Below are positions 1-5,378 of a DNA stretch of 5,378 nt, piece after piece; the stretch's first letter is position 1, and the number at the start of each line of letters is the position of its first letter. Source of the DNA: Aquificaceae bacterium UBA2488 (lineage in GTDB: Bacteria; Aquificota; Aquificia; Aquificales; Aquificaceae); contig DDOS01000023.1 in assembly GCA_002341805.1 (NCBI GenBank), forward strand, positions 7,619 through 12,996. The letters are read 5' to 3'. The position numbers were made by a program, and so were the translations under genes. The notes beneath the pieces were generated by a model that worked only from the letters and a program-made list of their open reading frames with translations, did not search any database and was not told the origin of the DNA.

Positions 1-1
1 A

Positions 2-268
2 GTAGCCACTGCTTTTGGAGTTATGACGGGAATTTCATTTTGGCTTAGCCTAAAAATGCTTCTTGTCTGGGCTTTGGTGTTTTACGCTTTTAGATATGTG
101 TCTTTGGCATCCATTGTAGCGGTGCTTTCTGGAGTATTTTTATTTTTACATGGAGATTTTACAAGCTCTCAAAAGCTTGGTGCTATAGTTATAGCATTCT
201 TTATACTCTATAAGCATAAAGACAATGTTTTTAGGCTTTTAAGAAAAGAGGAGCATAGATTTAAATGA
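2..268 (+). CDS. plsY: Glycerol-3-phosphate acyltransferase PlsY, C-terminal part (5' end outside window)
   Basis: PlsY is an integral membrane enzyme that transfers an acyl group from acyl-phosphate to glycerol-3-phosphate, giving lysophosphatidic acid, the first step of phospholipid synthesis in most bacteria. The frame is open from base 2 and gives 88 residues before TGA. The first visible residues, VATAFGV, match the end of the conserved GGKGVAT phosphate-binding motif. They are followed by hydrophobic segments, the family-typical RYVSLASI motif, a last membrane helix, and a basic tail (YKHKDNVFRLLRKEEHRFK) matching the usual HRENIKRLL-type C-terminus. The ATG at 23 is internal, not the start. 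About 100-110 N-terminal residues should lie upstream. The TGA overlaps the next gene's ATG (ATGA at 265-268), implying co-transcription and translational coupling. The family assignment comes from recognised motifs, without a search. Confidence 0.88.
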   Translation, partial: VATAFGVMTGISFWLSLKMLLVWALVFYAFRYVSLASIVAVLSGVFLFLHGDFTSSQKLGAIVIAFFILYKHKDNVFRLLRKEEHRFK

Positions 269-828
269 GTATTTTTATAGCAGTGCTTCATTGGCCTGCG
301 ATGGATAGATTTGGCAACAGGATAATCACATCTTTTACTACTTTAGATCTTCACGATATAGCAAGACCTGCTAAAACCTATGAGGTAGAAACTTACTACA
401 TAGTCCACCCAGTGGATGCCCAAAGGGAGATTATCCAAAGACAGATAGACTATTGGACTTCAGAAGAAAATAAAGAAAAGCAATTCACAAGATATGAAAG
501 TATATCACTGGTAAGGCTTGTCTATAATTACGAAGAGATAATAAAAGACATAATATCAAAAAAGGGTAAAAAGCCAAAAGTGGTGGGAACTGATGCCAGG
601 ACTTACGATAATACCATAACTTATAACGAACTATCTTCTATGATAAAAGCCCAAAATGAAGATTTTCTCATAGTCTTTGGCACAGGCTATGGCATACCAA
701 AATCCCTTATGGAAACGTTTGATTATATATTGGAGCCTGTTTACGGAGCAGGGGATTGGAATCATCTGTCTGTAAGAAATGCCACCGCCATAATACTTGA
801 TAGACTCCTTAGTAAAAATAGGTGTTAG
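265..828 (+). CDS. SPOUT-class RNA methyltransferase (Methyltrn_RNA_4 / TM1570-like family)
   Basis: This is a predicted S-adenosylmethionine-dependent RNA methyltransferase of 187 aa, the usual size for the stand-alone family. Family-like elements are visible in order: an N-terminal strand (IFIAVLHWP), a DIARPAKTYEVETYYIVHP block at residues 31-49, KVVGTDAR at 105-112, the glycine-rich FGTGYGIP at 138-145, and NHLSVRNATAIILDRLL at 166-182. The last two should form the C-terminal trefoil knot that binds SAM in SPOUT enzymes. Members of this family are known as free proteins (Thermotoga TM1570) or fused to the tRNA m1G37 methyltransferase TrmD; the RNA target is not established to my knowledge. 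The start ATG overlaps the plsY stop, and GAGGAG at 248-253 lies 11 bases upstream as a good Shine-Dalgarno sequence. The gene directly abuts mraY, so it is in the middle of an operon. The family call is fairly sure; the substrate is unknown. Confidence 0.8.
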   Translation: MSIFIAVLHWPAMDRFGNRIITSFTTLDLHDIARPAKTYEVETYYIVHPVDAQREIIQRQIDYWTSEENKEKQFTRYESISLVRLVYNYEEIIKDIISKKGKKPKVVGTDARTYDNTITYNELSSMIKAQNEDFLIVFGTGYGIPKSLMETFDYILEPVYGAGDWNHLSVRNATAIILDRLLSKNRC

Positions 829-1905
829 ATGTTATATTGGTTAGCTTTAGTTCTTAAAAGCCATATATTTGTATTTAATGTATTAAGATATATAACTTTT
901 AGAGCTTTGATGGGGGTTATTATAGGGTTTTTTATAACATTTTTTATGTCTCCTATCTTTATGAAAAAGATATCTGCTTTAAACAGACTATATGGAGGTT
1001 ATGCCAGAGAGTACACACCCACCAAAGAAAAGAAAAAATATATTCCTTCTATGGGTGGGCTTATTATAATGTTAAGTTTAGAACTTTCCATATTTTTGCT
1101 GATGCGTCTTGATATACCACAAACCTGGATTATAGCTTTTACGGTACTTGGTTTTAGTATAATAGGGTTTGCGGATGATGCCATAAAATTAAAAAACAAA
1201 AAAGGTATCTCTGCAAAAACAAAGATGTTTTGGCAAATAGTGGTGAGCGTTATAAGTGCTTTTGCAATGTATTTTTATATCCATATCGATACAAAATTGT
1301 ATTTTCCTTTTTTTAAAAGCCTAAGTATAGACCTTGGACCCTTTTATATAATTTTCATGATACTTGTTTTAATAGGAACTTCCAATGCAGTAAATCTAAC
1401 CGATGGGCTTGATGGACTTGCAATAGTGCCTACTATGACCACATCTTTTGCCCTTGGGGTTATCTCCTATGTGGCAGGTAATGCTATATTGGCAAAGTAT
1501 TTGGAAATTCATTATGTGGAGAATGCGGGAGAACTTACTGTTTTTGCCATGGCTATAATAGGAGCTGGACTTGGATTTTTGTGGTTTAATACATTCCCTG
1601 CCCAGATGTTTATGGGAGATGTGGGTTCTTTAGGTCTTGGGTCTGCTATCGCTATGATAGCTATTTTATCCAAGCAAGAGTTTTCTTTAGTGATAGCAGG
1701 TGGTATTTTTGTAGTAGAAGCTCTTAGTGTTATCCTTCAGGTAGGATTTTTTAAAATCACAAAAGGCAAAAGGCTTTTTAAAATGACACCTATACATCAC
1801 CATTTTCAGTTAGATGGTATAGAAGAGCCTAAAATTGTGGTAAGAGTGTGGATTATATCAATACTTCTTGCAATATTTACCATAGCTACATTAAAATTAA
1901 GATGA
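829..1905 (+). CDS. mraY: Phospho-N-acetylmuramoyl-pentapeptide transferase MraY
   Basis: MraY transfers phospho-MurNAc-pentapeptide from UDP to undecaprenyl phosphate in the cytoplasmic membrane, making lipid I for peptidoglycan synthesis. The 358 aa protein has the normal length and about ten hydrophobic segments. It opens with the family-typical MLYWLA...FNVLRYITFRA. Active-site features are present: the paired aspartates D116-D117 in GFADDAIKL, NAVNLTDGLDGLA at 186-198, FMGDVGS with D264 at 261-267, and the triple histidine PIHHHFQ at 321-327. PSMGG at 74-78 is also conserved. All key residues are intact, so it should be active. The ATG follows the upstream TAG without a gap, and a weak AGGTG (820-824) lies just ahead, suggesting coupled translation. 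Its TGA overlaps the aroE start (ATGA at 1902-1905). Here it sits between an RNA methyltransferase and aroE, not in a mur/fts cluster, as far as the window shows. Confidence 0.96.
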   Translation: MLYWLALVLKSHIFVFNVLRYITFRALMGVIIGFFITFFMSPIFMKKISALNRLYGGYAREYTPTKEKKKYIPSMGGLIIMLSLELSIFLLMRLDIPQTWIIAFTVLGFSIIGFADDAIKLKNKKGISAKTKMFWQIVVSVISAFAMYFYIHIDTKLYFPFFKSLSIDLGPFYIIFMILVLIGTSNAVNLTDGLDGLAIVPTMTTSFALGVISYVAGNAILAKYLEIHYVENAGELTVFAMAIIGAGLGFLWFNTFPAQMFMGDVGSLGLGSAIAMIAILSKQEFSLVIAGGIFVVEALSVILQVGFFKITKGKRLFKMTPIHHHFQLDGIEEPKIVVRVWIISILLAIFTIATLKLR

Positions 1906-2729
1906 ATATGTGGCTTCCAGACGGACAAACTCTTATATACGGCATATTTGGATATCCATTAAAACATAGCTTGTCCCCATCTTTTCAGTCTTACGCTTTT
2001 AGAAGAAAAGATATAAACGCTATATATATACCCTTTGAAGTATCACCAGAAAATTTAGAAACAGCTTTAATGGGTGCAAAAGCCCTAAACATAAAAGGGT
2101 TAAATATCACAATACCTCACAAAGAAAGTATATTAAAGTATGTGGATGAAATATCAGAGTACGTAGAAAAAATAGGAGCCTGTAATACATTGAAGTTTGA
2201 AGATAAAATATATGCTTATAACACAGATTGGCTTGGCTTTAAAAAATCCATAGAACCTTTTATTAAAAGCCATAAAAAAGCTCTTGTATTGGGAGCAGGT
2301 GGTACTACAAAAGCTGTTTTATATGCTTTTGAAAAAATGAATATAGATGTATTTTTATACAACAGAACCATTGAAAAGGCATATCATATCAAAAAACATT
2401 TTAACATAGAAGTGATTAAAAATATAGAGGATAGCATAGAGTGTGTAGATATAATAGTAAACACCACATCTGTTGGATTAAAAGATGAGGATAAAGATTT
2501 GTTTGATTATAATAAAATAAAGGAATATCAGATTGTATTTGATGTGATTTACAAAGATACACCTCTTATAAAAGCCGCAAAACAAAAGAATGCCGTAGCT
2601 ATAAATGGTTTTTCTATGCTAATTTATCAAGGTATGGAAAGCTTTAAAATATGGACTGATATAGATTTAGAAGATATAAAAGATGGGCTTTTTGATATAA
2701 TAAAAGAGAAAACCGGCAAAAGCCGGTAA
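1902..2729 (+). CDS. aroE: Shikimate dehydrogenase (NADP+)
   Basis: AroE reversibly reduces 3-dehydroshikimate to shikimate with NADPH, step four of chorismate synthesis, in the cytoplasm. From the ATG at 1902 the protein is 275 aa, normal for the family. The N-terminal substrate domain carries KHSLSP (residues 21-26, with S23 and S25 for shikimate), the catalytic lysine K74 in NITIPHKE, N95 in GACNT, and the catalytic aspartate D109 in NTDW. The NADP domain has the loop GAGGTTKA (131-138), the NRT motif (154-156) that typically favours NADP, and VNTTSVGL (186-193). Q243 in YQGMESF is also conserved. A longer frame begins at 1848, but its extra 18 residues lie inside mraY and do not resemble AroE. 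The ATG at 1902 forms an ATGA overlap with the mraY stop; ATG 1908 is a possible alternative. No clear Shine-Dalgarno sequence precedes it, so reinitiation after mraY is likely. The last codons form a hairpin. Confidence 0.95.
   Translation: MNMWLPDGQTLIYGIFGYPLKHSLSPSFQSYAFRRKDINAIYIPFEVSPENLETALMGAKALNIKGLNITIPHKESILKYVDEISEYVEKIGACNTLKFEDKIYAYNTDWLGFKKSIEPFIKSHKKALVLGAGGTTKAVLYAFEKMNIDVFLYNRTIEKAYHIKKHFNIEVIKNIEDSIECVDIIVNTTSVGLKDEDKDLFDYNKIKEYQIVFDVIYKDTPLIKAAKQKNAVAINGFSMLIYQGMESFKIWTDIDLEDIKDGLFDIIKEKTGKSR
2712..2727 (-). terminator. Hairpin terminator for leuA at the aroE/leuA convergence
   Basis: A perfect 6-bp stem, ACCGGC at 2712-2717 and GCCGGT at 2722-2727, closes a 4-base loop. 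Read on the minus strand it starts five bases after the leuA stop and is followed by TTTCTCTTTTATT, a good U-rich tail, so it fits an intrinsic terminator for leuA. Read on the plus strand it encodes the last five AroE residues and the T of its TAA stop, and is followed only by AAGTTTAT, a weaker tail. It may therefore terminate aroE less efficiently. The stem and loop are seen directly; the function is inferred. Confidence 0.72.
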
Positions 2730-2731
2730 GT

Positions 2732-4279
2732 TTATACACCTTCTAAGGTTTTATCTTTCACTTGCTTTTTAAATAGAGATTTGTTGACGGCATCCACAAA
2801 AGCTTTGGCACTTGCTTTTACAATATCTGTATCTATGGCTACTCCAGAAGATTTTATACCATCCATCTCTATTAATACTCTTGCCTCTGCTTGGGCATCT
2901 GTATTAGGTGTCAGGGCTTTTATAGAATAATCTAAGAAAACAGGTTCGTTGGGAAGGGCTTTTTCAATGGCTTTTATAACAGAATCCACAGGACCATCAC
3001 CAGTGGCGGTGAGAATCTTCTTTTCACCTTTTATTTCGAGGCTCACTGTTGCGGTAGGAAGCATGTTATCTCCAGTTTGGACTTGGAAGCTTAAAAGTTT
3101 TATGGCATCGGCATCTTTGTGTATAACATCTTTATAAATAAGGGCCTCTATATCCTCATCGTATATATATTTTTTCTTATCAGACAAAGCTTTAAATTCT
3201 TCAAAGAGTTTTTCAAAATCACCATCTGAAAGCTCTATACCAAGCTCAGATAATCTTGATTTTAGAGCGTGTCTTCCTGAATGTTTACCAAGTACCACCC
3301 GGTTGGAAGGAAATCCTACATCCTCTGGTTTCATAATCTCGTAAGTCATTGGATTTGACAATACTCCGTGTTGGTGAATACCAGACTCATGAGCAAAAGC
3401 ATTATCTCCCACTACAGCTTTATTAGGTTGGACGAAACTACTGGTTATTCTACACAATAATCTACTTGTTTTATATATCTCTTTTGTATTTATGCTTGTA
3501 TAAAGATTATCAAAATACTCTTTCCTAACCACCAGAGCCATAACCACTTCTTCTAAGCCTGCATTACCAGAACGCTCTCCTATGGCATTTATAGTGCATT
3601 CTACCTGTCTTGCACCAGCTTTTAGAGCCATTAGAGAGTTAGCAGTAGCCATACCTAAGTCATTATGACAATGAACACTTATAATAGCTTTATCTATATT
3701 TGGAACGCTATTTTTAATATCCTTTATAAGCTCATAAAATTCTAAAGGTGTGGTATAACCTACTGTGTCTGGTATATTTATGGTGGTAGCTCCTTCTTCT
3801 ATAGCTTTTTCTATAATTTTATATAAAAACTCTTTAGAACTTCTTGTAGCATCTTCACAGGAAAACTCCACATCATCCACAAGGTTTCTCGCAAATCTCA
3901 CCGCTTTTTTGGCAAGCTCCAACACCTCTTCTTTGGTTTTTTTAAGCTTATACTGCATGTGTATGTCTGAGGTGGCTATAAAGGTGTGGATTCTTTTGCT
4001 TTCAGCAGGAGCTATAGCCTCTGCTGCAGCTTTTATATCATTTTCATTGGCTCTTGCCAGAGAACATATCTTTGAACCTCTTACTTCCCTTGCTATAAGG
4101 TTTATGGCTTCAAAATCTCCTTTAGATGCAATGGCAAAACCAGCTTCTATAATATCCACTCCAAGCCTTGCCAACTGATGAGCCATTTGAAGTTTTTCTT
4201 CTACGGTCATCGAAAAACCAGGAGCCTGTTCTCCATCTCTTAATGTCGTATCAAATATATAAACTCTTTTATCATCCAT
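2732..4279 (-). CDS. leuA: 2-isopropylmalate synthase
   Basis: LeuA condenses acetyl-CoA with 2-oxoisovalerate to 2-isopropylmalate, the committed step of leucine synthesis. The 515 aa protein has the full classical architecture: a catalytic TIM barrel (about 5-270) with FDTTLRDGEQAPG (9-21), EFSCEDATR (138-146), NIPDTVGYT (168-176), HCHNDLG (203-209) and GERSGNAGLEE (234-244). A linker follows with AHESGIHQHG (296-305) and GKHSGRHA (331-338), then the C-terminal LeuA regulatory domain (about 390-505), where leucine feedback inhibition normally acts. Expected metal ligands D15, H203, H205 and N239 are present. Close agreement with E. coli LeuA, including TFIATS and NKAVVG, favours LeuA over homocitrate or citramalate synthase. 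The ATG at 4279 is the only plausible start: an in-frame TAA sits four codons upstream (4289-4291) and the catalytic motif begins at residue 9. There is no visible Shine-Dalgarno sequence. It converges with aroE with a two-base gap. Confidence 0.95.
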   Translation of the reverse strand: MDDKRVYIFDTTLRDGEQAPGFSMTVEEKLQMAHQLARLGVDIIEAGFAIASKGDFEAINLIAREVRGSKICSLARANENDIKAAAEAIAPAESKRIHTFIATSDIHMQYKLKKTKEEVLELAKKAVRFARNLVDDVEFSCEDATRSSKEFLYKIIEKAIEEGATTINIPDTVGYTTPLEFYELIKDIKNSVPNIDKAIISVHCHNDLGMATANSLMALKAGARQVECTINAIGERSGNAGLEEVVMALVVRKEYFDNLYTSINTKEIYKTSRLLCRITSSFVQPNKAVVGDNAFAHESGIHQHGVLSNPMTYEIMKPEDVGFPSNRVVLGKHSGRHALKSRLSELGIELSDGDFEKLFEEFKALSDKKKYIYDEDIEALIYKDVIHKDADAIKLLSFQVQTGDNMLPTATVSLEIKGEKKILTATGDGPVDSVIKAIEKALPNEPVFLDYSIKALTPNTDAQAEARVLIEMDGIKSSGVAIDTDIVKASAKAFVDAVNKSLFKKQVKDKTLEGV

Positions 4280-4297
4280 ATTACAAAGTTAAATTTT

Positions 4298-4326
4298 TAT
4301 ATACTAAAAGCTATGAAAAAAATCAG
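4298..4326 (-). promoter_or_regulatory. Possible leuA promoter with very short leader
   Basis: On the minus strand a TATATA (4298-4303; overlapping TATAAA at 4296-4301) lies 17 bases downstream of CTGATT (4321-4326), a poor -35. If used, transcription would begin near 4291, about 12 bases before the leuA ATG. I see no leucine-rich leader peptide, T-box or attenuator hairpin between here and the start. AT-rich DNA yields such -10 matches by chance, so this is tentative. Confidence 0.3.
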
Positions 4327-4398
4327 ATTAAATTTACCACAACAGCATCATTACATAATAATCTTTTATAAAAAATTTTCATAATATAGCAAAATAGA

Positions 4399-4717
4399 TT
4401 ATCCATCAAACCAAAACCCATATTCAACTCTTGGAATTTTGGTATTTAATTCTTCAAAGTTCAGATTTAGCTTTCATGGAAACCACTATGGAGAAATATA
4501 TCTATTGAAAAATCCATAGCTAGCTCATACTTTCTTTTGCTGTTTCATCTACAATATAATTTAGTGAAAATTTAATTATTCAATGTTTGCTTAAAAAGTA
4601 ACTTCTAAAATGGTTTCTTATACTTTTTAATTATCTCTTTTATGAAGATGATTGAAGATAGCTTATAAGACTCTTTTTAAAAGCATATGACAAGCCTTTA
4701 TCATGATCGAGTTTATT
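4399..4717 (-). pseudogene. Probable decayed coding sequence, family unrecognised
   Basis: This stretch, in the 580-base gap between leuA and the helix-turn-helix gene, has no intact reading frame but reads like broken protein on the minus strand. From upstream to downstream: 4640-4717 gives LDHDKGLSYAFKKSLISYL; 4523-4630, in the same frame after two stops, gives a segment with one internal stop ending IIKFSLNYIVDETAKESMS; 4470-4517 in a second frame gives MDFSIDIFLHSGFHES; and 4402-4473 in a third frame gives ELNTKIPRVEYGFWFDG before a TAA at 4399-4401. The three frames hand over to each other in order, which is what frameshifts and stops in a former gene produce. I do not recognise a family and cannot rule out chance in AT-rich DNA. 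No RNA gene, insertion sequence end or CRISPR repeat is apparent here. Confidence 0.38.
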
Positions 4718-4783
4718 TTAGAATACTTTCCTTATAGATGTTAATATAATTACCATTATGTTAACAAATATATTACAATAAAA

Positions 4784-4828
4784 TGATGACATCAATATCA
4801 AGTTGACATTTTTGATATCAGATGATAT
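4784..4828. promoter_or_regulatory. Nested palindromes over the promoter, candidate operator
   Basis: Three perfect inverted repeats crowd around the promoter of the downstream helix-turn-helix gene. TGATGACATCA (4784-4794) lies just upstream of the -35. ATATCAA (4795-4801) and TTGATAT (4812-4818) flank the -35 with a 10-base spacer. ATATCA (4815-4820) and TGATAT (4823-4828), two bases apart, run through the spacer into the -10. The ATATCA/TGATAT unit thus appears four times in 34 bases. A dimeric repressor bound here would block RNA polymerase, and the adjacent gene product is a plausible candidate. The repeats are seen directly; operator function is inference. Confidence 0.5.
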
Positions 4829-4831
4829 AAT
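4803..4831 (+). promoter_or_regulatory. Consensus sigma-70-type promoter with extended -10
   Basis: TTGACA (4803-4808) and TATAAT (4826-4831) are both exact consensus hexamers, separated by exactly 17 bases. TGA (4823-4825) directly before the -10 also gives the TGn extended -10. Transcription should start near 4838, leaving a leader of about 23 bases before the ATG at 4861. Such a complete match is uncommon for a chromosomal gene and predicts strong expression unless repressed. Confidence 0.85.
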
Positions 4832-4844
4832 AATAATGTAAATT

Positions 4845-4852
4845 AAGGAGGT
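4845..4852 (+). promoter_or_regulatory. Consensus Shine-Dalgarno sequence for the helix-turn-helix gene
   Basis: AAGGAGGT is complementary to the 3' end of bacterial 16S rRNA over its whole length and lies eight bases before the ATG at 4861. It fixes that ATG as the start, in preference to the in-frame ATGs at 4876 and 4903. It contrasts with the weak or absent sites ahead of mraY, aroE and leuA. Confidence 0.9.
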
Positions 4853-4860
4853 AAGTCAAT

Positions 4861-5378
4861 ATGAATGATGTCAAAATGAAGGCAAGTGAGTATGCAAACT
4901 TGATGTCAGTATCACTTAATACTGTCAAAAACAGGATAAAGTCAGGTGTCTTAAATGGCTCCAAAGAAGAAGATGGCGTATGGTATGTGTATATCAGTAG
5001 TGACGAGTATGAGAACATAAAAACTGCGAAAGACAAAACTCAAGAACGAGAGTCCGCTATTTCTGATTCTATAGAAAAGCTAAAAAATCTACCAGAAGGC
5101 GCCCTAATAGCCACATATATAAACATTCAAAGATACACGGATGAACAAAAGCAAGAACTAATGCACGAACTTTCAAGCTTATATGCCCTTTTGGCTGTAA
5201 AAGAAAAAGAGATAGAGTTTATGTCAAAACAAGTAACTTCCTTGCAGGATAGAATAAAAGGTTTAGAAGATGAAAATAGTTCTTTGAAAGATCAACTTAA
5301 AAGCCTAAGAACAGAACTAAACAAGTACCAACAGGACTATAAAGACCTTCAAAACAAATACCAAAGAGTAGATATAGA
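4861..5378 (+). CDS. Helix-turn-helix plus long coiled-coil protein, 3' end outside window
   Basis: The frame is open from ATG 4861 to the window edge: 172 complete codons and no stop. I do not recognise the family. Residues 6-45 look like a MerR- or excisionase-type winged helix-turn-helix: KASEYANLMSVS, a turn, then NTVKNRIKSGVLNG as recognition helix, then a hairpin wing (EEDGVWYVYIS). A polar linker (about 50-85) follows. From L100 to V170 hydrophobic residues fall on nearly unbroken a/d heptad positions (L100, L104, L107, L111, I118, M121, V125, L128, I132, L135, L142, L146, L149, L153, Y156, Y160, L163, Y167, V170), a coiled coil running out of the window. There is no signal peptide or membrane segment, so it is probably a cytoplasmic DNA-binding dimer. 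The layout resembles RacA or plasmid KfrA-like proteins, but that is analogy of architecture only. The consensus promoter, ribosome site and palindromes upstream suggest strong but controlled, possibly autoregulated, expression. Confidence 0.85.
   Translation, partial: MNDVKMKASEYANLMSVSLNTVKNRIKSGVLNGSKEEDGVWYVYISSDEYENIKTAKDKTQERESAISDSIEKLKNLPEGALIATYINIQRYTDEQKQELMHELSSLYALLAVKEKEIEFMSKQVTSLQDRIKGLEDENSSLKDQLKSLRTELNKYQQDYKDLQNKYQRVDI

Noticed and set aside
999..1199. Minus-strand frame of 66 codons inside mraY
   Set aside because: It lies opposite the conserved MraY catalytic region, has no recognisable motif, and is best explained as a shadow frame.
1848..1901. Eighteen-residue N-terminal extension of AroE starting inside mraY
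   Set aside because: It lies wholly within the mraY reading frame region, has no ribosome site, and does not resemble AroE. The ATG at 1902 with the ATGA overlap gives the normal family length.
3765..4178. Plus-strand frame of 137 codons opposite leuA
   Set aside because: The leuA frame carries all catalytic motifs on the other strand. This frame is low-complexity, rich in Ser, Ala and Leu, and has no motif of its own; the shorter frame at 2949-3137 is rejected for the same reason.
4168..4371. Plus-strand frame of 67 codons across the leuA start
   Set aside because: It has no ribosome site or motif, and half of it is antisense to the conserved LeuA N-terminus.
4364..4373. TTTTATAAAA palindrome upstream of leuA
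   Set aside because: It is a purely A/T palindrome in an AT-rich spacer, with no GC stem, so it supports neither a terminator nor a specific operator.
4738..4765. ATGTTAA direct repeat (4738-4744, 4758-4764), GTTAAC palindrome (4760-4765) and a TATAAT at 4745-4750
   Set aside because: In such AT-rich DNA these short matches are expected by chance; the TATAAT has no acceptable -35 at 17 bases, and nothing indicates an origin or attachment site.
4818..5036. Minus-strand frame of 72 codons opposite the helix-turn-helix gene
   Set aside because: The plus-strand frame has a consensus promoter, ribosome site and domain structure; the minus-strand frame has none.

Overview
The window looks like chromosomal DNA from a low-GC bacterium, most likely a thermophilic member of the Aquificota such as Hydrogenobaculum or a relative. 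This is an inference: the DNA is AT-rich, the genes are densely overlapped, and the MraY (358 aa) and AroE (275 aa) sequences resemble, from memory, those of Aquifex. No database search was possible.

Positions 1-2729 hold a compact plus-strand gene string. It starts with the 3' end of plsY (phospholipid synthesis, cut by the window edge), followed by a SPOUT-type RNA methyltransferase, mraY (lipid I synthesis) and aroE (shikimate dehydrogenase). Junctions are ATGA overlaps or directly abutting stop and start codons, so the four are probably one transcription unit with translational coupling. Two of the products, PlsY and MraY, are integral membrane enzymes of envelope synthesis. AroE feeds the chorismate and aromatic pathway, and the methyltransferase presumably modifies RNA.

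Positions 2732-4279 hold leuA (2-isopropylmalate synthase, first committed step of leucine synthesis) on the minus strand. It converges on aroE with only two bases between the stop codons. A short GC-rich hairpin lies over the end of aroE and acts most convincingly as the leuA terminator. The leuA start has no visible Shine-Dalgarno sequence and a very short possible leader.

Positions 4280-4860 hold no intact gene. They contain the leuA promoter region, a stretch (about 4399-4717, minus strand) that reads like a decayed coding sequence broken by stops and frame changes, and then a strong control region. That region has a consensus TTGACA-N17-TATAAT promoter with an extended -10, surrounded by nested palindromes, and a consensus Shine-Dalgarno sequence.

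From 4861 to the window end an open plus-strand frame of at least 172 codons encodes an N-terminal helix-turn-helix domain followed by a long, very regular coiled coil. I do not recognise its family. It is the least ordinary item in the window: a probable DNA-binding, dimeric, possibly self-regulating protein in what looks like an accessory junction next to conserved housekeeping genes.
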